Source of the DNA: Larus michahellis
Taxonomy: Eukaryota > Chordata > Aves > Charadriiformes > Laridae
Direction: 5' to 3'
Assembly (NCBI RefSeq): GCF_964199755.1
Contig: NC_133914.1
Location: 930,001-994,000 of the forward strand
DNA length: 64,000 nucleotides
Below the pieces are notes generated by a model. It had not been told where the DNA came from and ran no database searches. It saw nothing but the letters and a program-made list of their open reading frames with translations. This document shows positions 51,049 through 64,000 of the stretch, one piece after another; positions within the stretch are counted from its first letter, which is position 1, and each line of letters begins with the position of its first letter. The position numbers were made by a program, and so were the translations under genes.

Positions 51049-54000
51049 CTGGGAGAAACAAGAAGCGTTAGCAACGAGGGAGGCAGGAGTCAGAGGCCCC
51101 CAGTGGTTCCAAGTCCCAGGGCTACAGGAAGGGGCCAGCCTGGCTAATCGCTCTAGGAGACTGCCAAAGTAAGATATGCCAGCCCAGGTCTCACTGCAAC
51201 AACGTACGGATACTCACAGTCTCTGGAATAGTTATTTAAAGTTTTATTTATTTTTCCAAAGATTGAAAAAGAACATTAAAACAAAATAGCCTCGTTATTC
51301 CCCTATTAGGGCCCTGCCTTTACACCAGGAGTTAGAGTGAAACCGATGCTCGGTCACAGCTCACACTCCAGTGCGCGCCTATTATAAAAATCATTTTTTC
51401 TCTTGCTTTTCACAGCCAACAGCAGCACAGGATACAGCATGCAAACCCTCCTCAAGTTGAAACCAGAATGTCAATGTAAGTCCGATATTATTTCTAAAAA
51501 GTGTTCTGAAACAGTGGCTTCTGTGCCTGTGAGAGGTGTCAGCTTTTGTGGCTCTACACTATTTTTAAAATACCTCTTCTCCTTGGGTATAATCAACAGG
51601 AGAAATTAACAGCCTGGATAATGCAGAACGTCAAATGCAGAAAGTAACATTTAAAATTCAAATCTTTTAATTGAAACAATTTTTTAAAAAGCCCCATGCC
51701 TGCCATTTAGTATTCTGCAACTGCAGGATGTTAAGCAAGTCTGGCTATTATTAAATTTATACTGGATGTTGCCTGTGCTTTCATGAAGAGTTGTATCTTT
51801 GCAAACAGCTTTATTTCCAGTATGCACCAGTAGTTAGTCATCAGCAACTTTATGGGGAAGACGAAAGGACAGTAACTGGTTCAGACCTTCCCCTGGGAGC
51901 ACGCTGCGCTGCAGTGAGGATGGGGAAGAGGTCAGGACACACGGCCTGGGTCAACCTCGTCCCCGGGTGACCGGGACGGTGCCAGCCCGCGTGGCACTGC
52001 CCAGGCACATTTCAAGTTCCAGCTGACACAATTCTGTTCCCCCCCATAAACTCCTGGATCAAGTCCTGCCTTTTTGCCAGGGAACTCTTAGGACAGCTCC
52101 AGTTAATATTAAAACGAACTCAGATGCGCAACTTGGGAATCCCTTGGAACGCCACGACCAGCCTTGCTGGCTTCCCCTGTGCGACCGGAGCGCGTGGCTC
52201 CGGCAGGATTCCCAGCAGGATGGCAGCCTGGAAGGACGGGGGAGACGTGCCAAAAACCCACGCACACGTAGGACCTGCCAAGACGCGGACTGCAGCAGGA
52301 CAGGACACGGTGCTTCCCAGGTACCAAAAACACCTCGGCAAGTTCCCGAAGAGTCACCGCGCACTTCTCAAGCGAGCGGAGCAGAGGAAGCCAGCGAGTT
52401 ACTGACGTTAAACGCTCTCGGGGTCACCCAGGGCAGCTTTGAAGTTTCCACGAGTGATACACACACACCGTGTCCAAACAATCACTCCCCGTGTCTCTCC
52501 TAACTTACAGCAAGAAAGAAAGGGTGCTCCATTTTCTATAGGGAGAGATCTCAAGATACTCTCAGATACTTGTGTGTCGCCATGTCATGGAAAAAGACAC
52601 AAGAGTAGATTTAGCTCTGACATAAACAGCCACAATCCCCGTCCGCTTTTGATCCGCCACGCGAAGGTCTATGTCAGTCCTTCCTCAAGCCGAAGGGAAG
52701 CACAGTACCGCTGTACAACACACCAGAACACCCATGGGAGGCAGCTGCCAACTGCCAGCAATTTCAAAACCTACTATTCCGAAGCAACGATGATACATAA
52801 AATCTTATTAATAGATCAAAGAGATGAACGTCAGACAATTAGTTCGTTACCTCCTGCAGCCTACACTTTCCATGGCAGACTCTGTGAACAGTTGTATTTT
52901 CCTTTCGTCAACCCGAGCAGGGGACACGGGAGGCGTGGGAAGAGCCGAGGGGGATTCTGACAGGGGGTGACAAAGAGGAGGGCAGAAGATTGTACTTTCA
53001 GTCTCAACGCAAATGTTCAAGACAGGAAGAATTCCTGGTAAGGAACCTGTGGAAATAGGTGACTGGCAACTTGATGACTCTTCAACAACTATTTGCATTA
53101 TAATACCATCTGCCTACCAACTAAGATATTTCAAGTATTTATAAGAAAATACAGAGAGATAAATATTCTAATGAGAGTGTTAAATTGGCAATTGATTCTC
53201 CCCCGCTTGATGTGCATTGTCAAACGTAGACAAAAAAATAGTTTAGGCGCATAAATGAAAGCTCATCCTTGAGATCTGCTCTGTGCTGGCAATATTTCAA
53301 CACTAACACCAGGCAGGGTCTCTTCTGCAACCGGAGATGCAATTCATCCGGAAGACAAGCCAAATCACTTCTCAAGGCTTTATTTTAAAACACAAATTAC
53401 TTGCACTCAAGCGACTTAAGTGCTGTACTGGAATATAATGCTCTACATAACCCTAAGAAAACAACAGGTTAAAAAAAAAAAAGTAAAAAGCTAATGGAGC
53501 GAAGAGGAAGAAAATTCCTCCACCACCACCGCCGCCGCTTTACCCCCTGCCGCACGCAAAAGCGAATTTCTTGCATTAAATATATGCCTCTGGTATTCAT
53601 CCAGATTTCAGGAAGAGCTAGAAATGGTTTACTCCAGTTATCTATAATTTAAAAAGTCCTGTCGATGAATACAAAAAAACTCCTCTCTTCAAGGTAAACG
53701 CAGGACTGATTTCAGAATGCAAAATGAAGAGCCTGACGCTCGACCCAAGGGACAATTGCTACTTTAAGTGACTGTTTGGGATAATGGTTCGGAAATTGAG
53801 TTAGAGTAGAAACAAGAGCCACCAATAGGCTAATTTTTGGAAAAACTCACGGAATGAAATCACTATAAACTCCAAAATAAAAGCCTGAGCAGGTTAAAAG
53901 TGCTCAGAACATTACTACAGTAATTTCTTCCCCTTACAGCGGGGATACAGAAGCGGGGCTGAAGGTGCCCGCAAGCATCAGAGGAGGGCGGTAAGGAAAA

Positions 54001-57000
54001 GAGAAAGACCCACACCGGCACGCAAACCCACAGCGTTGGCTCTGCGAGACAAACGTCACTAATGAAACCATTCCTGCGCAATTAGGTGAGTTCCTTCACC
54101 CAAGGGGAACCTGTGTCCTCTTCTCTTAAGAACGCCTCCTCTCAGGACTAGCGCCAAGCCAGAAACATACCAAAGCACACAACAGAAGATAAGCCCACCA
54201 AAGCCAACGGGGAGGCGGCTCCTCTGATTTCACGGTATCAGCGTCTCAACCTGTTTGTCTTTTTTGATAGGCAGGTTGCAGGGAAATTTTTAGACCTTCA
54301 TTATACTTCACCTTTCCTCCTCTAAAGATTTCCTCCAGAAGCCCATGCAGAAGGGGAGAGGTGCCCTGAGGATCCCCACGCTCCCCGCATGGCGGGGTAT
54401 GGTCTCTCCAAAGTTTTAAGAGTAAACTGGTGGCTCCAACGCCATCTTGCTGCTGAATAACAGAAGTTAAAGTTCATCTCCCGTATCACCTGGTTGCCAC
54501 AAAGCGTAACCGCAGCCAGAGAGAACTCGCTGATTCCAGCCACGCTGCGTCTCCGCACAGAAGCTGGGCAAGCACCTTGCAAGCTTGACACGCTTTTGCT
54601 CTGGCACAATACTTAATTTAACGAAAGGCGGCATCTCCCCAGTGCGCCTGAAGCAAACGGGACACTGCGACGACCTCGGACGAGCGAAACCACCAGCGTG
54701 AGTCCCAGGAGCCTGCTGCCTGAAAACCAGGCTAGCGGAGATGCTCTCGCAGAAGAATCTAGATGAGGAGGGTCACGCACACAAAGCACACTAAGTCACA
54801 ATGCAAACACATTACTGAATTAGATATAAGCAAGGAAACAACCACTCCCCCCCAAAAAAAAACCCCCACAGCAAGAAATAAGGGTGTAAGAACAGGAGAG
54901 ACTGCGATACACCTGCTTTACAACAGCCAGCCCAGTCCACGCAGCCTGGAAGACGCTCCATGAAGGCAAACGTTTTGTTTCCAGACTAAGGGAAAAAGAA
55001 ACCTCAGCCAAAAAGCTGAGGTCTGCGCATAAAATGCCTGGAGGTGATTACGGAGCAGATTAGCAAGCACATCCCGAGAGCTACGACATCAACACTTTGC
55101 AATTAGAGCTTTTCTGCTCACCGGAGCAGAACACCTTTTACAAACATTACAACTTACAAAATCCTGTGGCAGCTGACAGATACTTAAGAGCTTCACTTCA
55201 GAGGAGCACAAAGCAAGCACAAAGACACCTCCAGTGTCTGTCGTTCATTTTTTTTGTTGCTGTTGCTTGTTTGTTTTTAAGTTTAGTTTGTTTGTTTTTT
55301 AACCAGATGCTAGTTTGTGCTCTGTCTTGAACGCGGAGGGACGGGGAAGCAGGCAAACGGAGCTGTCAGCCTGGATGCCTACAATCTGCACGCTTGAGCA
55401 AGAACCTGCTATTGAAAACACGAGCTACAGTATAACCACAAATAAAACCAAGATCTCTGATCTTGTAATTCCACCTGGAGCAGGAACCCAGAGCTTTTCA
55501 GCTGGAAAACCAACCGCCAGGAACATCCCACCAGACCCGGGACGTTCCTGGGCATCACTGGTGCCGCTGCCCAAGTCAGCTTGGGAAGGGGAAGCGGAGG
55601 ACAACGTCCCCGGCCGGCGAGGGTCACCTCACAGCTTCCGACATGCGCGCTTTTAAGCTACTCCCAAGCTGGCCTTGACTAAGAATTCAACCAAACAAAG
55701 GCAGCTGGGTGGAGAGCAGATCTAAATGAAGTTTATCCAAATATCCGCAGGGATATGCAAAGGGCGAATGCCAGAGGGAAGTGCTGAAAAGCCTCGAGGC
55801 TCTCGATGAAGGTGGTTTTAACCCGGCAATATCAGCAGGTACCGCAGCCCCTGGTGACAGCACGCGGCAGGCTCTTTGCATGCGGCACACTCAGATTCCC
55901 ACGACTCGCGTTATGGGAAAGAGCCGGTTTTACACAGCGTCGTATTACAGGGCGATAGAAGCATGTTCCATCCAAACGTCTTAAAAAGACGGATCAATCT
56001 GAAGTAAGATGAAGGCTAAAAAGAAATTAGACAGAAGCGGAGGCAAATGTTTTGCCTCAACCTCCTTAGTGTCTAGCTACAGATGAGGATAACACACAAA
56101 TATTTCTGAAAACTGACACTGCAAAAACAAATTCCCCTTGCCAGACCCACCACCACCCAAAGACAGATTTAACACCTCCACATCAACAGTGGTTAGAAGA
56201 CACCCCACCACCCCCCAAAAACCCCCTCCTCACACAACTCCTCTTATGACGCTGTTGGTTTTACAACATCCACTATGGCACAAAACTCGCAAGTTAATTA
56301 CTAGGAAGTATTGTTACAGAAAAGGAGTAAACAAGCAATGCAGGGGGTTGTTGGGGTTTTCTTTTGGTTTTGTTTTTTGGGTTTTTTGTTTGTTTGTTTT
56401 TAAATGAAACATCCCCTTTACTACCAAAGAACAAAACCCAATGCCAGAGACCTAGCAAAAACTCTGGAAGTCTGAAGAATTAAAAATAGATCCATACAGC
56501 TGAAAAGTGAGTATTTGGAATAAATACCAATCCCGGCATTCTGTGATGCTTCCAGTCTGACGCCCTAACTCTCAGAACTGTAGCGTTCTGTTTTGGGAGC
56601 CTGTCCTGTGATTTGAAAGTGAAATGTGCAGCGCCACACTTGCGTATCTAAAGAACGAGCTCTGCGCAGCAATAAGCGCCAGACACCTGATCCTGCCAGA
56701 ATCAGAAGGAACAATCTAGCAACCAAGAACTCGTTTCACAAGAAGAATAAATACGGTTTTATGTGAATTTAGTAACGCATTTCTTTAAACGCGAGCAAAG
56801 GAGGAGTCACCGAGGCAGGAGAGCAAGCCACGTACCAGCAGCCTTCGCGAGACGCTGCTCTCCTTGCTTCCGTAGGAGCAGATTGCGGTGCTGTCTGGAG
56901 GGAGCGGCAGAATATCAAATGCAGAACATACACCGAGTTTGAAACGCACGACGACGACAATCTCTGGCCTCAGCAGCAATCGCAATGGTTGAAGCTGTCT

Positions 57001-60000
57001 GCGCTGCAGCTCAGCAGCACGTGTTTTGCATGACGTTATGCCCTAAGCTACCCTATTTTAAAACAAACCTTTGTGAAGTTATGGTCATGGTCCAAAATTG
57101 CTTCTACAGAGGTATCATACCTTGATTCACTGTGCTTTTTCTCTGCTTCAAGACCTACTCAAGTCAACAGATCTTTTCAGCTGAGCCTCCTCTCATGAAA
57201 TAAGATCAAATTTATTTCCGTTACAGTTCCAAACTGCGTGTTGACTAGGCGGAGGCCAAGCAGCACAAGAGCACCAGCACAGCTGGAAACACCAAGGTGT
57301 TGGAACCACAGCCAAAAATTACTTCTACTTGCTTTTGGGGGTGGCAGTGGTGGTGTAAAGATAGTTCTTAATTGTGTTTGAGATCAATGGTTTCTTCTTC
57401 TACCTTAACATTCAGGCCTTGTCTGCTCAATTATGTAAATTTCTTACACCAAGCATGCAATTCCAAAACTTAAGTCATGTCGGCAGTTACGTTGGCACTG
57501 CAAACGGACAGCTATTTCTTCCAAACCGGTGCCATGGATTTTGTGTTGTGTCCGCTTCCCGCACCTCCTGTCCATCCCAGCTCTCGCTCTGACGAGGGAA
57601 GTGGTAAGAGCTATTCAGAATGGCCGAGGGAACTTACCCGACTCCTGACACACCACCGAGAGAGCACGTGAGGGTGGTCTCCACATGGCCACCGGGAATA
57701 CAGCCTCAGACAGGCACATGACGAGTGTACCATCCTCTACCGAAGGTTTCCCAGCTACGAAACAAGGCACCCCAGTTACAAGTCCCATCAAAACCATACA
57801 CAAACCCCACCTCCACGGCACACTTCTGACCTGATGATGAATCAGCAGCTGCCACCAGTGGCAAGAGCTGAACAAACCAAGTCTGAAATCATGCTACAGA
57901 AGTCTAAAAAAATAAGACGTTGCCACAGCATGGCACAAAGCACTGTGGCAGACAGATGAACCACCAAAAAGATTTGTGCCTGGCCCTGCCGAAGCAAGAG
58001 GAAAGACACAAGCTGTAGCACGCAAGGCTCCGGTGTTATGACACAGGAGCCTTTGGCCCCTGATGTTTTGAACGATTCCATGAGAAAAAACAGTGAACGT
58101 GCGCCCTGGGAACAGGGCTTGGAGAGAGCCAGGCTGGCACGTGCTCCCATCGCCACACGTGCCAAACGCCTTCCGAGAGGAGGAGTCACTTCAACGTACG
58201 CATCCCAGTGAGACCCACTCCCAGTTCTGGTATGTCAACGGGAGAGCGCAGAAAAGGCTTTGCCTGTAAAACGTTACCTGACCAAGCACCAGGGGAGGAG
58301 GGGGAACACCACCTTTAAAGAGATTTATAGAATGCTTTTTTGGACACAAGACCAGCTTTGAACAAAACCCAATACTCCACATCATAACAAAAAGGAAGCA
58401 GGAACACTGTAAAGATGAAACCTAACTGCCTATATAATCTATAGCATTACATATACAGCACAATAATTTCAGCACATCACAGCAGTAAGGATGCTGTTAT
58501 TATTAAAGCATAAAAACTTCTATGATCACACACAGGCAACAAATTGTGAATAAAGTTACAGCTAAAGCATGGGCCAAAACCAGAAGTCTTAGACTAAGTT
58601 TAACACTAGATTTATTTATCGAAAAGATATGGGAACTCTCTTCCATTTCCATAAAATAGTGCTATAAAATCTAAGGCAATCTTTCAGGTAGTGGAAAAAA
58701 GGTGAAGATCACAAACTTAGGAAAGTCTGAAGTTCTGCTTTTGATGAAAACATAACCTTTCAACTTCTTCAAAGTAATTTCAAGAGGCTTTCAGTAAAGC
58801 CAACATAATTCAAAACACAAATGCTTCCTTCCAATGTGCTATTATAAGAAACTTTTGCAATTTCTCAGTTTTATTTTTATCCGTCCCCCCTTGCGGTATT
58901 ACATACGCACAATCCTCCAAGCGTATAGCTGGCAACAAAAGTGGTTGAGTCCAGCTGATGGGAGAATCATTCGAGGCTGCTGGATACGGTGCGTATTTGC
59001 AGATTTCTCTTGTTCGATAAAACTAAAATTGCACATCATGGTCAGGCTAGTTAAATGCTGCACTAAATTACCTGCGGAGGATACTGAGTACTTATTGCTA
59101 AAGGGTTTTAAGACAAGGTTGCAAAATGGTGTTTAAGTTGAGTTGATCTTGCCTTAGGGCAGAAAAAATAAACAAGATGACCTCTTCAGGTGCCTTCTAG
59201 CCTTCTTTCTATAAATATTTAGCAGCACATTATTTGATCTTCAAAGCACTGTTTGAACATTAGCTCCCTAATAGCTCTAATGCATTACTTCTGTTTTCAT
59301 TCACACGAGGTACTGCATTTGATTTAAGCCCAAGTCAGCTGCAAAGTCGGAGAGAGGGATCCGGATTACTGCTTCCAACAGCGGACAACTCGATAAACCA
59401 GCAAACTTTGGTTTCAGCAGCCAGCAGGGCCAAATCTGCCTTGCACGCCTCCCGTCACTGATCCGCTGCTAAGAGCATTGCAGGCCATGTTCTGCTGGCT
59501 CACACACACAGCCGTGCCTCCTGCTCTCCCTCTCTCCACCCCAGTACCTACGGCAGGAATTCTGCTCCTCCCTTCTCCCACGCCGCACAGGGTGGCTCGG
59601 TTTGGGCACGCTGGGGTAAGAGCTGCCTCTCCAGTACCCACTCAAGAGGCAGAGAGCAAGCAGCAGCGCTGATCCCGGCTCCTTAGGAGGGGAGGCAGCA
59701 GGGCCAGAGTAACCACCCCGACTCCATTCATGCAAAGCAGAAATTGGCCAGATAACCTTCCCGATACCGACTTTGGTATGAAGTTACAGCCCCGATGTTG
59801 CAGAGGGCGGCATCAAACTGCGAGCAAACCAGTACCTTTCACTGGGCACTGAGTGGCAATGGCCTCGCAGGGAGGCGCGTACTGGGAAGCTCAGCAGGAA
59901 CGAGAACCCGAGTCTCCAAAGCTGCTTCAGCTGCACAGGGGATGAGAATATCCTGTAGCACAGACAAGGTGCAGCAAAGGCATTTTACTGAACACACACA

Positions 60001-63000
60001 CGAGCACACAGAGAAACCATGCTGAGTTTCGTACCTGAATACAGAAGACAGAGTGACCTAGCAGCGAAAGGCAATTGCTAGCGCAGACAATGGTACGCTG
60101 CGGTCTCAGGCAGGCCACTGTCAGCTGGCTTTACTCCTTCAGGAGAAAAAAACACCAGGAATAACGCCTACTTTTACAGAAGCATTGAGTTTCTATTCGC
60201 TACATACCTACCAGCGCTGCTGAAAAGTCCTCTGCCCAGCAGCAATCCACATCAGTTTGTGCCGAGAAAGACTGAGGACACGCACAGACTGTGCCTAACG
60301 CTGGGCAGGGGTTTGGGAGCGCCCAGAAGTACCCCGGAGGCTGGTATCAGAAACCCCCCAGGAGCACGGCGTGGCACCAGAGACCGCGCTACAGAATCCA
60401 GAAGCGACCTCCCCACGGTGCAGCACCAAGTCAAAAATGAGGCTGCAAATATTAGAGCACCACAAGAAAACAGCACAGGAACAGCTTGGGGTTTTTTTCT
60501 TAAAAAGGTAAAGCAAACGAACTAATCTGAGTTGCCGTTTGTACTGGTTATTTTACTCTCTTTTCTTCTTTAAATGAAAGAGCACAAGGGTCACACTTGA
60601 TATTTGGTGTTTCAACAGTTAAACATTATTAAATAGTGGCTCTTTGCAGTGCAATTTTGGCAGGCAAGCACTCAGGGTAAGTAGAGGAAGAAAATTCCCA
60701 GACAAACAACAACAAGTGTCTAAGATGAATGGTGCTGCCTCTCCAGCTCCTACATTAAACACCCGGCAGATATGGAAAAGCTCTTTTAAGTAAAGTGGGT
60801 TCAAGTTAGTCAAGTCTACTTCACACGATAAAACAGTTGGCACATACCAAAACAATACTGCATATTGTGTATTTCACCATATAAACTTTAATCTCAAGCA
60901 ATTTAGCATAAAATTGATGTTATGTATTGCAGCTTTATAGATTTAAAAGAAATTACAAGCTACACACCTCACAATGCATTTCCCAGTCCTGGTATACGTG
61001 TGTTTTACTCACTTTCCTTAAACAGCAGCCTCAATGAGGATAACAAGGGAAAAAAAAAAAAAAAAGTGATACCAAACTCACCTTCACAAAATTACCTGGT
61101 GTCAGTCTTGGAGAGTTGTGTGCTTGCACTTTTATAGAAAAATCAATCTCCTGAGAAACATTAATGCAGTGCCTTGCTCTCAGAGGCAGGAGGCGTCTCA
61201 CCCAGACTTGTACCATATGGGAACGAAATTTCACAACTGGAGAGACATCAGCTACTCACAAAACAAAAGCACTTGTCACATACCCTGAACGTATACAATA
61301 CACGCAGCATACGGGATATTAATAAGCCAAGCTTGAAAGCCGACAAAAATATTTTCAGGCCCATAGGCACTATTTTGGCATCAACAAGCGGCAGCGTTAA
61401 CCAAGTGACTGGCTTCATTTATTCAGAAAGTGCTTCAAATATTTCAAAACCCAACGACAGTTTCCAGCTTTGGTGGTATCTATTTGGGATTTGTCAACAC
61501 CCAGGCACCCGTGGCAGGGACCACCTCGGGCTGCTGTCCCCAACAGCTCACACAAGCACGAGGGGTTTGCCAGAGGGGGCTGAGCGGCACTTGGGGCAGT
61601 TTGCCCATTTCTTGTATTTTGTATGTTAGGCAGCAGCAGGTCTCATCACGCAACACACACGCTCGCTGCTCCGGAGCACAAGCAAAATGCCTGTTAAGAC
61701 AGTACAGATTAAACACACACTCAGCTTGGGGCATTATTACTATTTTTTTAAATGTTAGTCCTTAATATTTTAAATTATTGATAAATAATTCTGCATTAAA
61801 TCAAGAGTTTCTATATACAAAGTCCTACGTGTGCCCACACATTTTCTCATCCTTCTGATAGCCACTCGACTTAACTGGCTGAAAAAGCTAAATTGGGTGC
61901 TCGCTATCACCCTCCTGGTGCGAGCGGGACCCAGGCAGCAGCTGGCGCAGACAGCCCTCATATGATCCTGCGCTACCACCCAGACGCTGCAGCACATTTA
62001 GGGCAAAGTTAGGTTTTAATTTCAATGCAGCCTTAAGTGTTGCGTGTTCTTTTGCTCTTCTGCTGCATTTTTAGGCTCAACCACCACCGTGCTGCTCGAG
62101 AGGGAGGAGAGGAAGGCAGAAAGAGCGGTTCAAACCACAGCAGGACAGCAGTGGACACAACCTAGAAAACCATGAATGATAAATACGAGTTACTCACAAG
62201 AACTTGTGACGGTTTTAAAGCTGAGTGAAAGGCTGTACCAGACTACAGCTGGGCATGTCTTCGTCAAACTTTGGTTTTCTGGGTAAAAAAGTAGAATAAA
62301 TATATTCCTTTTAGGGGCCTGCAGGGTTATTTTTCTATAGGGATTATTCTAATATTCAACGTTCCTATTATTTTCTTTTCTAAGTTAAATTATCAAATGG
62401 CATCTTGCAAAAGTTAAAAATAATTATTTTCATAGAAACAACCACAAACCCTTTGCCTCTTGAGATCGGCAGATCTTAAATGAAGCACAACCTGCACTGC
62501 TCAATAGGCTGACAGGATGGTCCCATCAGGCCTCTCTCTTTTTAAAATTTTTTTTAATTATTTTTTAAAAACGATCCTATATTATAAACATGCAAATCTT
62601 GACCTTCTGGGTCACCTTCATTGAATGAAAAAAGACAACTGAAAGTGACCCAATAGCAGAGCAAGTTTTAAACAGACAATGGAAAAAAAATCCCCCCAGT
62701 AAGATCGCAGCATGTAGAAAATCTTATGTTTTTGAGAACAAATCAAAAACCCAACTTCCTGTAACTCCTAGGAAGCTTTGGCAGGTATCCTGAAGTTTGA
62801 TCTTGCTGTCCGTGCCCCTTGTAACAGCTGCTACGTTTTTTGACCCTCTGAAACATAAGGTAAGCTGCCATCTTTATCAAAACGTATTAGTTTAAGAGTT
62901 TAAGTTAGCAACCATACAAATTTAATTTGGCTGGCAGACCGCTAAGCCCTGAAATTAAGAAACCACTTCATGTGCCCACGCTATTAAAATACAGATGTCA

Positions 63001-64000
63001 CGCTACATTATATAAATGCAAGATACTAGTCCGATTAAAAAAATAAAACCCAAAAAAACCAAAAACCCACAACCGAACTCAAATACAAACACTGGCTTGA
63101 AAGGTGACCTCCTGCGGGCATCCACCACCATCACACGCATCCTCCTCCTCCTCGCCACTGAGCTGCTCAGCCCAGGGACAGCAATTTCCCACAAAAAACT
63201 TGTCCTTTACACCTTCACTACGTGCGCTGCCAGTTAAGTTAGTATAAAAAACAAGGATGGAAAAGTCCCTTAAACAAAAAGATGAGCCTGCTTTCTGAGC
63301 CCGCATCTCCAGCGGGTAAAACCACTAGGAAAGCCCAGGGGACCTTTGGGGCACAGAGACACGACAAACTTCACTGAACGGCATAAAATGGGACCCAAGG
63401 ACCTTCCTTTCCCTTATGGTGCTGCAAGAAAAAGTCAGGAACCGGTGACATTTATTAATAAATCCCTTTACAGTGCTACCAAAAGCTTTAGGTTTTTCCT
63501 GCTGCTCTTGACCTAGAAAGATCAAGCAGCACCTATGCGCACACAGCTACAACCTCCTGCAAGCTTTAGCAATGAAATATGACAAACATTGGGCGTAACG
63601 AAGCCCTCTGCAGCACTTCTTATTTCATCTTAGGTAGCTGCACATTCCCTCACCTTCTGCCACCCCTCAAAAGCAGGGAGCGGCTGAATATATCCTAATT
63701 TCAAGGCAAAAAAAAAATAATCTTAAAACGTCTCCTTTTTGCTTAAAGATGCTAACAATGACCTTCACACTCACAGTAAATCCCCCGACTCTGGCCAACA
63801 GCCTGCTACAGAAGTTACTGCTATTCCACTAACATAGCGGAGCAGCCACCATTATTAATAGATGACTTAACGGTGACGTTTCTCATTCTGCCCCTTTCTC
63901 GGATCGAAACTAGTATGACACGCCAGATGCCGCAGAAAGTTGAATAAGCTTTCCCTGAGACAAGGTGATGCTATTCACCAGTCTGAATTTAAATTAAAAT
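51049..64000 (-). other. NFYC: NFYC intron 1 (partial)
   Basis: 13 kb to the right edge with no CpG island, no further NFYC exon and no other gene that I can recognise. Open frames here are short, many start at non-ATG codons and none resembles a known family. The NFYC promoter is therefore inferred to lie beyond the window. A noncoding 5' exon inside this stretch cannot be excluded. Confidence 0.65.

Noticed and set aside
52439-52960. Plus-strand open frame of 173 codons in NFYC intron 1
   Set aside because: It begins at TTG and the translation has no known motif or codon pattern.
61174-61629. Plus-strand open frame of 151 codons in NFYC intron 1
   Set aside because: It begins with TTG rather than ATG, shows no recognisable domain and is a plausible chance frame.

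Overview
This is a vertebrate nuclear window, most likely from a bird. The clues are split coding exons with GT-AG introns, compact genes, a very GC-rich left half (typical of avian microchromosomes) and no obvious mammalian-type interspersed repeats. Three protein-coding genes are recognised, all on the minus strand, so transcription runs from high to low coordinates. All exon boundaries were read by eye from splice sites, reading phase and family resemblance.

Positions 1-4640 hold the 5' part of TINAGL1, which encodes a secreted matricellular protein with a somatomedin-B-like domain and an inactive papain-like domain. The window contains a TATA-type promoter, a short noncoding first exon and four coding exons (191 residues). 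The papain-like half lies beyond the left edge. About 2.6 kb of GC-rich intergenic DNA follows.

Positions about 7270-26900 hold a complete KCNQ4 (Kv7.4 voltage-gated potassium channel). Fourteen coding exons join without a frame break into 666 residues. They include the voltage sensor, the TIGYGD pore, the calmodulin-binding helices and the C-terminal assembly coiled coil. Exon 9 is 156 nt and flanked by matching phases, so it can be skipped, as in mammals. The GC-rich 9.4-kb intron 1 contains several AT-balanced islands that are candidate regulatory elements. A minisatellite lies just upstream of the CpG-rich promoter.

Positions 26.9-32.55 kb are intergenic, with no recognisable gene. From about 32.5 kb the base composition drops sharply to an AT-richer, intron-dominated landscape.

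Positions about 32560-64000 hold NFYC, the histone-fold subunit of the CCAAT-binding factor NF-Y. Nine coding exons give 335 residues, the same length as the main mammalian isoform. The 5' noncoding exon and promoter are beyond the right edge, so 51.05-64 kb is intron 1. Intron 5 hosts two microRNA hairpins, mir-30e and mir-30c-1, in the same host intron as in mammals. A cluster of four GATA motifs lies about 0.65 kb upstream of mir-30e.

NFYC followed by KCNQ4 in the same orientation is the ancestral amniote order. TINAGL1 directly downstream of KCNQ4 differs from human, where the two are in different bands of 1p. I found no wholly new gene system. The most worthwhile leads are the GATA cluster beside the miR-30 locus, the KCNQ4 promoter minisatellite and intronic islands, and the small-repeat observations.
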